Of a DNA stretch of 64,000 nt, positions 47,491-56,276 are shown piece after piece. The stretch is from Lawsonia intracellularis PHE/MN1-00 (GTDB lineage: Bacteria > Desulfobacterota > Desulfovibrionia > Desulfovibrionales > Desulfovibrionaceae). The stretch's first letter is position 1. Each line of letters opens with the position of its first letter. Under the pieces are notes generated by a model, which was given only the letters and a program-made list of their open reading frames with translations, did no database searches and had not been told where the DNA came from. The stretch lies in assembly GCF_000055945.1 (NCBI RefSeq), contig NC_008011.1, forward strand, positions 1,338,501 to 1,402,500, written 5' to 3'. The translations under genes and the position numbers were made by a program.

Positions 47491-48858
47491 GTGAAAATAA
47501 AAAATAAATACCAACAAATTCAAGAAATATGGCAATTGACATGGCCTCAAGCCTCTATGTTACTATGCCAATTTTTTATTAGTATTACAGATGTTTGGGC
47601 AGCTGGTCAGTTAGGTTCAGAAGTGCAAGCTTCAATAGGTATTATTGCTCAAGCTCAAATGTTATTATTATCTCTTGTCATGGCAGCATCTAGTGGTGCT
47701 GTGGCATCTATAAGTCAGTCTCTTGGGGCTAAAAAATACATCAGAGCACAGCGTTATATAGGACTTGTTGTTTTTAGTTGTCTTATTCTTGGAGTTTGTC
47801 TCACAATTCTTGGAGTTATATTTCAAGTACCATTCTTAGAATTTGTGCAAACCCCTGAATCTATTTTCTCTATGGCACTTATATTTTTTGAGTTTTATCT
47901 GTTAGCATTGCCTGGCCAGTATATGTTAACTATTGGTTCTGCTGTTTTTCGTGCTGTAAAATCTGTATATATTCCTTTATATGTTGCTATCATTATAGGT
48001 ATACTCAATTTTATTGGAGATATGGCTTTTGGTCTTGGATGGTGGGGGTGGCCTTCATATGGTGCTATAGGCATTGCATGGACTACATTTATTTCTGTTT
48101 CTTTTGGGGGTGTGGTTATCCTCTTTCTTTTATTCTATAATCATTGGCTCACTCGATACAGTTTTCCCCCTTGGTGTTGGATTAAGAAGGGGTCCATGTA
48201 TTTACTACAAGTTGCTGGACCCTCTCTTGCTACTGCAGCTATTTGGCAAACAGGGTACCTTGTTCTATTTATCATTGCAGGAACTCTGCCTTCTGAAGGT
48301 GTTGCTACATTAGCAGGACTTACAGCTGGTATACGTATAGAAGCTATTTTGTTTTTACCTGGAATAGCTTTTAGTATGACATCTGCTATTCTTGTAGGAT
48401 ATGCTTTAGGACTTGGGAATAAGCAAGAAGCAAAGCATGTACTCCTTATGGTTGTTTTTGTAGCTTGTTTATCTATGTCTTTTTTAGGAGCCATGTTATG
48501 GCCTTGGAGAGATACACTTGCAGCTTTTTTATCTTCTGATCCATTAGTACGTCAGGAAATAGTTAGTTACCTTAGTTATAATATACTATGTGTGCCGTTT
48601 ACAATAGCAAGTATAGTTCTTGCAGGAGGGCTTAATGGTGCAGGTGCATCAATATACCCTATGATTATTTTTGGTTGTTCTATATGGGGTATACGGTTAC
48701 CTTTAGCATGGTTTTTAAGTCATTTTTTGTGGGAAACGTCTTCAGGCGTTTACATGGCCCTTCTTGTTTCACAAGTTGTACAGTCAATGTTACTTTTATG
48801 GATTGTACTACGTTATAATTGGGCACGTTTTTCAATGTATAATAGTATGTCAAAATAG
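47491..48858 (+). CDS. MATE family multidrug efflux transporter
   Basis: Polytopic inner-membrane exporter with about 12 hydrophobic helices in two MATE-type halves (for example LTWPQASMLLCQFFISITDV and VAGPSLATAAIWQTGYLVLF). It would drive drug or metabolite export with Na+ or H+. It starts at GTG 47491 with a weak site. Length is 455 residues. Substrates cannot be deduced. Confidence 0.88.
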   Translation: MKIKNKYQQIQEIWQLTWPQASMLLCQFFISITDVWAAGQLGSEVQASIGIIAQAQMLLLSLVMAASSGAVASISQSLGAKKYIRAQRYIGLVVFSCLILGVCLTILGVIFQVPFLEFVQTPESIFSMALIFFEFYLLALPGQYMLTIGSAVFRAVKSVYIPLYVAIIIGILNFIGDMAFGLGWWGWPSYGAIGIAWTTFISVSFGGVVILFLLFYNHWLTRYSFPPWCWIKKGSMYLLQVAGPSLATAAIWQTGYLVLFIIAGTLPSEGVATLAGLTAGIRIEAILFLPGIAFSMTSAILVGYALGLGNKQEAKHVLLMVVFVACLSMSFLGAMLWPWRDTLAAFLSSDPLVRQEIVSYLSYNILCVPFTIASIVLAGGLNGAGASIYPMIIFGCSIWGIRLPLAWFLSHFLWETSSGVYMALLVSQVVQSMLLLWIVLRYNWARFSMYNSMSK

Positions 48859-48935
48859 TTTTTAGAGGGCACTAGGGAGTATAGTAATGATATGACTATG
48901 CTATAGACACTGTCAACTCAGCTTAGGAGGATATC

Positions 48936-49835
48936 ATGAGTGAAGCAGCGTTTTCTCCAGTACATCCTTCAAAATTTGATAATTATACCTTATTATGGGA
49001 GATGACTCCCCAACACTCTTCTGACTACACACTAACAAATATCTGGGGTTGGAAAGATTTTTATGGATTGGAGTGGATGTTTGAGTCTGGTTTATGCTGG
49101 ATTCGTCAGACACGTCATGTTGATGGAGCAGATTATATTTTTTGGGCTCCTATAGGAGATTGGAATTCTATTGACTGGGTTAATCTTCCCCTTTTTAAAA
49201 GAGGATTACATATGCAACGTGTGCCTGAAATGTTATGTTCTTTATTGCAAGAAATATTACCCAGAAAGATAAATATAGAAGAAACACCAGGGCAGTGGGA
49301 ATATATTTATTCAACAAAAGATCTTACTACTCTTTCAGGGAGAAGATTTGATAGTAAAAGAAATCACTTAAATAGTTTTTTTAGAGAATACAAAGAGGAC
49401 TATAGGCCAATAGGAGATTCTAACATATTAGAACTTATTGAGTTTCAAAAAGAATGGTATAAATGGAGAGAATGTAAGAAATCTCCTTCATTAGCTGCTG
49501 AAGGGGAGGTACTTTGTGATATTTTTAAAAATTGGGGATTATTTCCAAGTTTAAGAGGTGGAGCACTCTATAGTAACAATAAGGTAATTGCATTTTCTAT
49601 AGGTGAAACTTTGGATGAAAATACTGTTGTTGTCCACTTTGAAAAAGCTAAGCCTGGAATTCGAGGTGCTTATCAGGCTATTAATAACTGTTTTGTACGT
49701 TATGAATGTAACGATTTTGATTTTATTAATCGTGAGCAAGACTTAGGAGAAGAGGGGTTAAAAAAAGCAAAACAAAGTTACTATCCAATAGGATTTTTAA
49801 AGAAAAATTATGTAACAGTTTTTCCTGAGTCTTAA
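48936..49835 (+). CDS. DUF2156 domain protein (phosphatidylglycerol lysyltransferase C-domain-like)
   Basis: A 299-residue protein with the DUF2156/GNAT-like fold of bacterial lysyltransferase C-terminal domains. Recognisable pieces are HSSDYTLTNIWGWKDFYGL near the N-terminus, KRNHLNSFFREY near residue 141 and FINREQDLGEEGLKKAKQSY near the end. It has no membrane segment, so it is not the flippase form. An excellent AGGAGG site precedes the ATG. Function is unknown; an aminoacyl-transfer or acyltransfer role is only suggested by the fold. Confidence 0.75.
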   Translation: MSEAAFSPVHPSKFDNYTLLWEMTPQHSSDYTLTNIWGWKDFYGLEWMFESGLCWIRQTRHVDGADYIFWAPIGDWNSIDWVNLPLFKRGLHMQRVPEMLCSLLQEILPRKINIEETPGQWEYIYSTKDLTTLSGRRFDSKRNHLNSFFREYKEDYRPIGDSNILELIEFQKEWYKWRECKKSPSLAAEGEVLCDIFKNWGLFPSLRGGALYSNNKVIAFSIGETLDENTVVVHFEKAKPGIRGAYQAINNCFVRYECNDFDFINREQDLGEEGLKKAKQSYYPIGFLKKNYVTVFPES

Positions 49836-49989
49836 TTTACCTTAAAGTATAAATTTTTTTAAGGAAAATTATTATGTTCCTTTTTATGAATAAACGTTTG
49901 ATCAGATATTCAAGGTCGATTATAATAACAAATAGAATGTTTCACTAGACAATATTACTATTAAGTTAAGTAAGGATAATAGCATACAT

Positions 49990-50727
49990 ATGGCGATGAT
50001 AGAAATAAAAGATATTCACAAATGGTATGGTGAATTTCAAGTTCTTAAGGGTATTTCAGAACGTATAGAAAAAGGTGAAGTATTAGTTATTTGTGGTCCA
50101 TCAGGTTCTGGAAAGAGTTCACTTATTCGTTGTATTAATAGGTTAGAGTCTATTCAGGAAGGTGATATCCTTTTTGAAGGAAAAAGTATTTTTGATCCTG
50201 ATGTAGATATAAATGAACTAAGAACAGAAGTAGGTATGGTTTTTCAGCAATTTAATTTATATCCACATCTTTCTGTTGTGGATAATGTGACATTAGCGCC
50301 TATAAAAGTTCGAGGGGTGAGTAAGGCAGATGCACATGTTTTAGCAATGGAGTTGCTTGCACGTGTTGGTATTGATTCTCAAGCATTGAAATTTCCTGGA
50401 GAACTTTCAGGAGGACAACAGCAGCGTGTGGCTATTGCTAGAGCTCTAGCTATGCAACCAAAAGTAATGCTTTTTGATGAACCTACTTCAGCTTTAGATC
50501 CGGAAATGATTAATGAAGTATTGTCATGTATGAAAGATCTTGCACGTGAAGGTATGACTATGGTTTGTGTTACCCATGAAATGGGTTTTGCTCGAGAAGT
50601 TTCTGATAAAGTTATTTTTATGGATCATGGTGTAATTCTTGAAGAAGGTCCACCAGAAGAGTTTTTTGGTAATCCACAGCATGAGCGTACAAAGAGCTTC
50701 TTAAAAGAGATTTTATCACATCATTAA
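49990..50727 (+). CDS. Polar amino acid ABC transporter ATP-binding protein
   Basis: ATPase subunit of a GlnQ/HisP-type importer. The Walker A loop GPSGSGKSS, the LSGGQQQR signature and Walker [15 protein letters not shown] are all present, with the family D-loop and His in CVTHEMGF. Length is 245 residues. No permease or binding protein is encoded beside it, so it must pair with components elsewhere or be a remnant. Confidence 0.9.
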   Translation: MAMIEIKDIHKWYGEFQVLKGISERIEKGEVLVICGPSGSGKSSLIRCINRLESIQEGDILFEGKSIFDPDVDINELRTEVGMVFQQFNLYPHLSVVDNVTLAPIKVRGVSKADAHVLAMELLARVGIDSQALKFPGELSGGQQQRVAIARALAMQPKVMLFDEPTSALDPEMINEVLSCMKDLAREGMTMVCVTHEMGFAREVSDKVIFMDHGVILEEGPPEEFFGNPQHERTKSFLKEILSHH

Positions 50728-50761
50728 CAATTAATATAACTTATTGAGTAATAATATTTTT

Positions 50762-51613
50762 ATGTCTAAACTATTATGTATTGAAATTATTGCTGATGAT
50801 ACACAGTTAGATGTAATTATTAGTATTTTATTTCAATATATTCCATATGGATGGGAAGAAGAGAGTCTTTCAACAGGTGAAACAATATTACGAATTCATT
50901 GTGATAATTCTGAAGTAAAGCATACAGTGTGTAATAAACTTCAAAGTGTTTTCCCTAATATTAAAATCCATGTTAAAGAGGTACCAATTCAAGATTGGTC
51001 TATAGCATGGAGAGATTTTTTCACTCCAGTAATAGCTGATCAATTTCTTATTCTTCCTCCATGGCTTTTAGATACAACACCAAAAAGTGATCAACAGATA
51101 ATTGTTATAGAGCCTAAATGTGCATTTGGTACAGGACATCATGCAACAACAGTATTATGCCTTGAATCTATTAGTCATTGTGCTAAAAAAGGCTATCTTC
51201 AGCCAGGAATGCGGTTTTTTGATCTTGGAACAGGAACAGGTATTTTAGGTATTGCTTGTTCTTTACTAGGGTTAACAGGTATAGGTGCGGATATTGATCC
51301 TATAGCTATTTCTAATGCATCAGAAAACATAGCATTAAATAAGGTAGAATCTCAAATGGTCATTACAGAAGCAGGAGTAGAAGCAGGTTTAGGAGAATCT
51401 TTTAATCTTATTGTTGCTAATATTCTTGCAGAACCTTTAAAGTGTCTTGCATTAGATCTTATAGAGCTTCTTGCTCCTTCTGGGAATCTAATTCTTTCTG
51501 GACTACTTGATTACCAGGCTGATGATGTAGAAGCTGCATACTCAAAATTAGGAAAAGCACAAAGAGTTATTTCAGGTGAATGGGTAGCACTTATATGGAA
51601 TAGACAAGGTTAG
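50762..51613 (+). CDS. prmA: Ribosomal protein L11 methyltransferase
   Basis: Trimethylates ribosomal protein L11. I place the start at ATG 50762; a TTG at 50744 is in frame but gives an unsupported extension. The N-terminal substrate domain is followed by the SAM domain with motif I FFDLGTGTGILGIACSLLG and FGTGHHATTVLCLE (family GTGxHxTT). NLIVANILAEPL is the motif IV block. Length is 283 residues. It is convergent with secG. Confidence 0.9.
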   Translation: MSKLLCIEIIADDTQLDVIISILFQYIPYGWEEESLSTGETILRIHCDNSEVKHTVCNKLQSVFPNIKIHVKEVPIQDWSIAWRDFFTPVIADQFLILPPWLLDTTPKSDQQIIVIEPKCAFGTGHHATTVLCLESISHCAKKGYLQPGMRFFDLGTGTGILGIACSLLGLTGIGADIDPIAISNASENIALNKVESQMVITEAGVEAGLGESFNLIVANILAEPLKCLALDLIELLAPSGNLILSGLLDYQADDVEAAYSKLGKAQRVISGEWVALIWNRQG

Positions 51614-51647
51614 AACATCTCAATCTATCTCCCTATAAGTTAACCAA

Positions 51648-51986
51648 CTACTCTTTTTGGTGATTATCAACTGAAGACTCTTGGTTTGATTGTGGGTGAG
51701 CTTGTGTTGTGTTGGATGAATTTTCAATTTGTACATCAAGAATTGTTGATTGATTAGCTGAATTAGTATTAGTGATAATATTGTAGCTTAGGGATGTAAT
51801 AATAAATATAATAGCAAGAAATGCTGTTAGTTTTGTAAGAAGTCCTCCAGCTCCTGAACTTCCAAAAACAGACGTATTACCGCCACCAAAAATGACTCCC
51901 ATGCCTTCTTTTCCAGATTGAAGTAAAACAATAATCACAAGAAGAATACAAACTATTAGATGTAGGGAAAGAATGAGAGTATTCAC
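51648..51986 (-). CDS. secG: Preprotein translocase subunit SecG
   Basis: Small membrane protein of the SecYEG channel. Two hydrophobic helices (residues 2-22 and about 52-70) flank the conserved loop LLQSGKEGMGVIFGGG and SGAGGLLTKLTAFLA. A Ser/Asn/Gln-rich tail follows. It is 112 residues. It is the last gene of the rimI-tpiA-secG minus-strand group. Confidence 0.93.
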   Translation of the reverse strand: MNTLILSLHLIVCILLVIIVLLQSGKEGMGVIFGGGNTSVFGSSGAGGLLTKLTAFLAIIFIITSLSYNIITNTNSANQSTILDVQIENSSNTTQAHPQSNQESSVDNHQKE

Positions 51987-52081
51987 AATAAAAGCTCCTT
52001 AAGCAAAAATAGAAGTTCTTTTTATAGAACTATTGATAGATGGTTAGTTTTAAATAATTAACTATGTATTTTAAGTGGATA

Positions 52082-52840
52082 CTATTCAGAAAATCCAGCA
52101 TGTATAATTTTCATAAAAGATTCTGCTTGTAAAGAAGCACCCCCTACCAGAAGACCATTTACATTGTCAAGTTCTAGAATAGAAGAAGCATTTTCGGAGT
52201 TGACACTTCCACCATATAGAATTCTGATGTTTTGGCTTGTATTACCTATCATATTATGTAAAATTTTTCTTATTAGAGTATGGGCAGTTATAATATCTTG
52301 TTGAGAAGCAACTTTTCCTGTACCAATTGCCCAAACTGGTTCATATGCAATGACAAGTTGTGAAATAGCTTTTGAAGGAATATCTGTAAGGCTTGTTCTC
52401 AATTGTTGCTCTAACACACTGTTAACAAGTCCAGCTTCTCGTTCTTGTGCAGTTTCTCCAATACATAGAATGATAGAAAATCCATATGATAAAGCAAGTT
52501 TTGTTTTTTGTTCAATAAGTGTAGGTAGTTCACCTATAATATGACGACGTTCAGAATGACCAATAAGAACCCATGAGCAGCCTACATCTTTAAGCATTTC
52601 TAAAGAAATTTCTCCTGTAAAAGCACCTGAAGGGGCAGGATAGAAATTTTGTGCTCCAATGACAATAGTAGAATTTTTTAATTTTTCTTTTATTGTATCA
52701 ATAGCAAGAAAGGGAGGGAAAAGAACAATATCTCTTTGGGGAGGAATCCCTTCTGGCATAGACATAAGTTTTTCAATCATATCCTTTGCTTCTAGCCGGT
52801 TTTTATTCATTTTCCAGTTTGCTGCTATAAGTATTTTCAT
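52082..52840 (-). CDS. tpiA: Triosephosphate isomerase
   Basis: Interconverts dihydroxyacetone phosphate and glyceraldehyde-3-phosphate. I choose ATG 52840, preceded by GGAG at five bases, because the protein then begins MKILIAANWKMNKN with the catalytic lysine. The catalytic His is in IGHSERR and the Glu in AYEPVWAIGTGK. The open frame extends farther upstream to 52975 but without family similarity. Length is 252 residues. Confidence 0.94.
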   Translation of the reverse strand: MKILIAANWKMNKNRLEAKDMIEKLMSMPEGIPPQRDIVLFPPFLAIDTIKEKLKNSTIVIGAQNFYPAPSGAFTGEISLEMLKDVGCSWVLIGHSERRHIIGELPTLIEQKTKLALSYGFSIILCIGETAQEREAGLVNSVLEQQLRTSLTDIPSKAISQLVIAYEPVWAIGTGKVASQQDIITAHTLIRKILHNMIGNTSQNIRILYGGSVNSENASSILELDNVNGLLVGGASLQAESFMKIIHAGFSE

Positions 52841-52859
52841 GAAAACTCCATAAAAAATA

Positions 52860-53330
52860 TTACAAAATATCTGATGTAACTTTTTTTGAATATATAAGGG
52901 CATCTTCATTTGTATCAGAATAATATTTCTGCCGTATTCCTGTTTGAATAAAACCAAAACTCTTATAAAAAGCAATAGCGGAATCGTTTGTTGCCCTTAC
53001 TTCTAATATTATTTTGAGGATACCTTTTTTAGCAGCTAGTCGCAATGCTGTATTAAGCAAAAGTTTTCCATATCCTTTTCGTTGCATTTGCTTTGCTACT
53101 ACAATATTAATGACTTCTAAGTAATCCTGGTTATAGTAAATAAAAATATAGCCTATAAGTTTTTTACAGTATGTTTGTACACCAAAAGTTTTATATCCTT
53201 TTTGTTTGAGAACATTTACAAATTGAGGTATATTCCATGTATGTGAAGTATATTGTTTTTCTAGAGCAAGAATTTCAGGTAAATCAGAATAGGTAAGAGG
53301 TATACATTTCTGTGTGTAGATTGGGTCCAT
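52860..53330 (-). CDS. rimI: Ribosomal protein S18 alanine N-acetyltransferase-like (GNAT)
   Basis: GNAT-fold acetyltransferase resembling RimI. The acetyl-CoA motif is VVAKQMQRKGYGKLLLNTAL, with the later LEVRATNDSAIAFYKSFGF typical of RimI. I place the start at ATG 53330 because the RimI similarity begins close to it; the open frame runs farther upstream, through the divergent gene, with a poor fit. The start abuts the start of the divergent Nudix gene (CATATG). Length is 156 residues. It lies 19 bases before tpiA. Confidence 0.75.
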   Translation of the reverse strand: MDPIYTQKCIPLTYSDLPEILALEKQYTSHTWNIPQFVNVLKQKGYKTFGVQTYCKKLIGYIFIYYNQDYLEVINIVVAKQMQRKGYGKLLLNTALRLAAKKGILKIILEVRATNDSAIAFYKSFGFIQTGIRQKYYSDTNEDALIYSKKVTSDIL

Positions 53331-53870
53331 ATGAATAATATTTTTTATCCAATAGATGCTTTTAATAACGATAAAGCACCAGTTGTAGAATTTATAGACG
53401 CTGACTGCAAGACTTTGATTATTGCACCTATAACACATGCACCAAGGCTTAAGTTGGGATATAAAGTTGTTTGGGTACAGCTTTTTGACTCTAACCGTCG
53501 TATATATTTAAGTCGTAGAGCATCACATCTTGTAACTTATCCTAACTTGTGGGATTTCTCAGCTAGTGGGTATATCCTAGCAGGAGAGTCATGCGAGGAT
53601 GCTGCTCTTAGAGAACTTCTCTTATGTTTTGGAATAGATAAAGCTTCATTATCTAATCCTAGATCCTATTTTTTCCCTTTGCAAGAGAATTTTATTCTTT
53701 CCACACTATATACAGTTTCTGTTATGACTACTTCTATTCATTTTTGTTATGACTATATACAAGATGGGATGTTCTTGGATGAAGATGAGTTAACAGGATT
53801 TAGCTCAGAATTATCAGAATTTTTGACACCATCATTATTATGGGCAATTCATAATAAAATAATTTTTTGA
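53331..53870 (+). CDS. Nudix-fold protein with degenerate Nudix box
   Basis: A 179-residue protein with the sequence context of Nudix hydrolases (RRIYLSRRASHLVTYPNLWD, resembling isopentenyl-diphosphate isomerase-like members). In the Nudix box, G80-x5-E86-x7-R94-E95-L96 is kept, but the E-E pair that binds catalytic metal reads Leu98-Cys99. Hydrolase activity is therefore doubtful. It may bind a nucleotide or prenyl-type substrate without cleaving it. The ATG abuts the divergent RimI-like start. Confidence 0.72.
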   Translation: MNNIFYPIDAFNNDKAPVVEFIDADCKTLIIAPITHAPRLKLGYKVVWVQLFDSNRRIYLSRRASHLVTYPNLWDFSASGYILAGESCEDAALRELLLCFGIDKASLSNPRSYFFPLQENFILSTLYTVSVMTTSIHFCYDYIQDGMFLDEDELTGFSSELSEFLTPSLLWAIHNKIIF

Positions 53871-53919
53871 GAAAATAGTACTAATATATAATAGATAGTT
53901 AATATTTTGTTAGGTTATT

Positions 53920-54921
53920 TTATTCTAAGAGTAGTTGTTTATATCTAGCGATATCATCAAGTGTTGCTCCTGCTCCATTTATTACAGTTGTTAAGGGAGT
54001 TCTGTCCACATTAACAGGCAGTCCTGTAAGGTTTGTTATACAAGTGTTAAGACCTTGAATAAGAGAACCTCCTCCTGTAAGTAATATTCCTTGTTGCATA
54101 ATATCTGCGGAAAGCTCAGGTGGTGTTTGTTCTAAAACATCAAGAATTGATTTAAGTATAATATCAATAACAGGAGTAATAGCTTTTTGGACATGTGTAT
54201 GATCAAGTTTTAAGTTTGTTGGTCCACTATTTGTGATATGTTTTCCAGAAATTTCCATAGTGAGAGGCTCTGGTGGTGTTTCTAGTGAACCTAAAGTCAT
54301 TTTGATTTTTTCTGCCATGATTTCTCCAACAAATATTTGCATATGCTCTTGAAGATAACGCTGGACAGCTTTATTTAATGCATCACCTGCAACTCTTACA
54401 GATTGAGCACAAGCTTTTTCACCCATACTAATAACAGCAATATCTGTTGTTCCTCCACCAATATCAACAATCATACTACCAATTGGTTCAAGGACTGGTA
54501 GACTAGCACCAATAGCAGCTGCTATTGGTTCTTCAATAAGTCGAACTTCATGAGCTCCAGCTCGTTTAGCTGTATCAATAACTGCTCTTCTTTCTACTCC
54601 TGTTATATTAATAGGAACACAAATAATCATATGTGGTTTTCTAACTAACCATTTTCCTATAATTTTTTGTAGTAGATTAGCTATAAGTGTTTGAGCCATA
54701 TCAAAATCAGCAATACAACCATCTTTAAGAGGCCGAATGACTTCTATATTGTGTGGAACTTTACCAATATATGCATGAGCTTCTTTTCCAACAGCAAGGA
54801 CTTTTCCAGAAAGAGTATCGATAGCAACTGTTGATGGTTCATTAAGGACAATCCCTTGTGACTGAATAAACACAAGAGTATTTGCTGTACCTAAATCCAT
54901 AGCAATGTACTTACGTTTCAT
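53920..54921 (-). CDS. mreB: Rod shape-determining protein MreB
   Basis: Actin homolog that guides lateral wall synthesis. The phosphate-1 loop reads AMDLGTANTLVF. Phosphate-2 reads MIVDIGGGTTDIAVIS and the adenosine motif is QGILLTGGGSLIQGLN. IICVPINITGVERRAVIDTA is family-specific. Length is 333 residues. It lies two bases after the GAF-protein stop and without mreC/mreD. Confidence 0.93.
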   Translation of the reverse strand: MKRKYIAMDLGTANTLVFIQSQGIVLNEPSTVAIDTLSGKVLAVGKEAHAYIGKVPHNIEVIRPLKDGCIADFDMAQTLIANLLQKIIGKWLVRKPHMIICVPINITGVERRAVIDTAKRAGAHEVRLIEEPIAAAIGASLPVLEPIGSMIVDIGGGTTDIAVISMGEKACAQSVRVAGDALNKAVQRYLQEHMQIFVGEIMAEKIKMTLGSLETPPEPLTMEISGKHITNSGPTNLKLDHTHVQKAITPVIDIILKSILDVLEQTPPELSADIMQQGILLTGGGSLIQGLNTCITNLTGLPVNVDRTPLTTVINGAGATLDDIARYKQLLLE

Positions 54922-54923
54922 AA

Positions 54924-55958
54924 TTATTCTTCTTTAATATGCGTTATGGGTGCTGTATCAGGATCATAGAAAATAGCGCCACTTCTATGGATTGTTGCAT
55001 CTGGAAGAAGGCGATTAAGACGATATTTCAATGCAACTATATTAAGGTATTGAGCAAGAGATATTGTAGCCATTGTTGTAAAAATTCTCATATCCTGAGG
55101 AAGAGGTCTGGCTGTACAGCTTGCTAAACATAAAACACCACATGTAATTTTATTTATACTAACAGGCAGACATATGATAGACTGAAATTCAGGTATATAA
55201 GATACCTTTCCAAAAAGAGGAGTAGATGAACCATCAGTTCCCTCAGCATATATAGGCACTTCGTTACGGAATACCCATCCTAGAAGACCTCCATTAACTA
55301 ATGAAAATTCAGGTAAAGGTTTTTTGTGTGGAAGTACTAGTGGTGAACTTTCTCCTTCAACAAAGTATGTTGAAGATCCCTCTACGCTAGAAACAAAAAC
55401 AGAATAGTCAGAGTCTGTAGTCTCTGTTACTATAGCAAGAAATAGCGAAAGAAATTCTTTCCAATTTGTTTGTTCATGAAGTTTAAATAGTTGCTCTAAA
55501 CCGTCATAGTAACGCCTTAGTCTCTGATTATTATTAGCATTACCCATAGTATTTATTTGTCTGACTACAAGTTTTGCAAATCGATGTAAAAGTTGCTGAT
55601 CTACTTCAGTAAAAACGTGGTTTGTTATACTATCAATACAAAGCGCTCCTCCTCCAGGAAGGTGGCAGCCCATAAAAGAAGTGATAAGTTTTTCATCGTT
55701 ATTTGAGTAATATCCTAGATACCCTTGTCGTTGATCAAAATTATTAAGGATTAACGGTTGCTGATGGCGTAACACCCATCCTACAAGACCTTTCCCAGGA
55801 GGTATAATAAATTCTTCTGTATAGGGTTCACACTCTGTTGAAGCTGAGACAAGAGTAAAGTTGCCATCCTCAGTGGGTAAAAAAAGGGCAACGTTATGTA
55901 CCTGAAAGACACTACGTATTAAGTCAAGAATATTATCACCATTATGATTATCAGTCAT
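54924..55958 (-). CDS. Protein with two GAF-like domains
   Basis: A 344-residue cytoplasmic protein with two GAF-like segments. The first lies near residues 20-150, with FIIPPGKGLVGWVLRHQQPLIL. The second lies near 170-310 (LVNGGLLGWVFRNEVPIYA, then SIICLPVSINKITCGVLCLAS). Neither has an attached output domain. GAF domains bind small ligands or nucleotides and act in sensing. It is directly upstream of mreB (two-base gap), suggesting coupled translation and a role around cell shape or signalling. The ligand is unknown. Confidence 0.75.
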   Translation of the reverse strand: MTDNHNGDNILDLIRSVFQVHNVALFLPTEDGNFTLVSASTECEPYTEEFIIPPGKGLVGWVLRHQQPLILNNFDQRQGYLGYYSNNDEKLITSFMGCHLPGGGALCIDSITNHVFTEVDQQLLHRFAKLVVRQINTMGNANNNQRLRRYYDGLEQLFKLHEQTNWKEFLSLFLAIVTETTDSDYSVFVSSVEGSSTYFVEGESSPLVLPHKKPLPEFSLVNGGLLGWVFRNEVPIYAEGTDGSSTPLFGKVSYIPEFQSIICLPVSINKITCGVLCLASCTARPLPQDMRIFTTMATISLAQYLNIVALKYRLNRLLPDATIHRSGAIFYDPDTAPITHIKEE

Positions 55959-56276
55959 TAGGCTCTCTTTATAGGATTCTCTAAAATACTAGATTATTAA
56001 TAACTATAAATAGTTGTTACTTTTTATATGAAAGTACTAAATAACTTATCAAAGGCAAGGGCATTCATGCAACTATCTTTTCTTGGATAAATTAGTGAAT
56101 AATTTATTATTTAATAATTTTATTTTATATCTATTAATGAGTTGTCAAAAGTAATACAGTTGCTTAACATATACTCTGTAGTATCTATATTTGTTTATAG
56201 ATATTTATAGTAATGTAATATATTATAAACATTTTAAATATATTAAACTTATATATTTTATATATGGAGTATTCAG
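55959..56276. other. Divergent intergenic region between the GAF gene and cheB
   Basis: 318 bases of AT-rich DNA with promoter-like TATA stretches but nothing I can define. It must hold the start of the chemotaxis operon. A ribosome site (TATGGAG) lies at its end, before cheB. Confidence 0.5.

Noticed and set aside
52841..52975. Longer N-terminus for triosephosphate isomerase
   Set aside because: The extension lies within the upstream gene and has no similarity; ATG 52840 has a good ribosome site.
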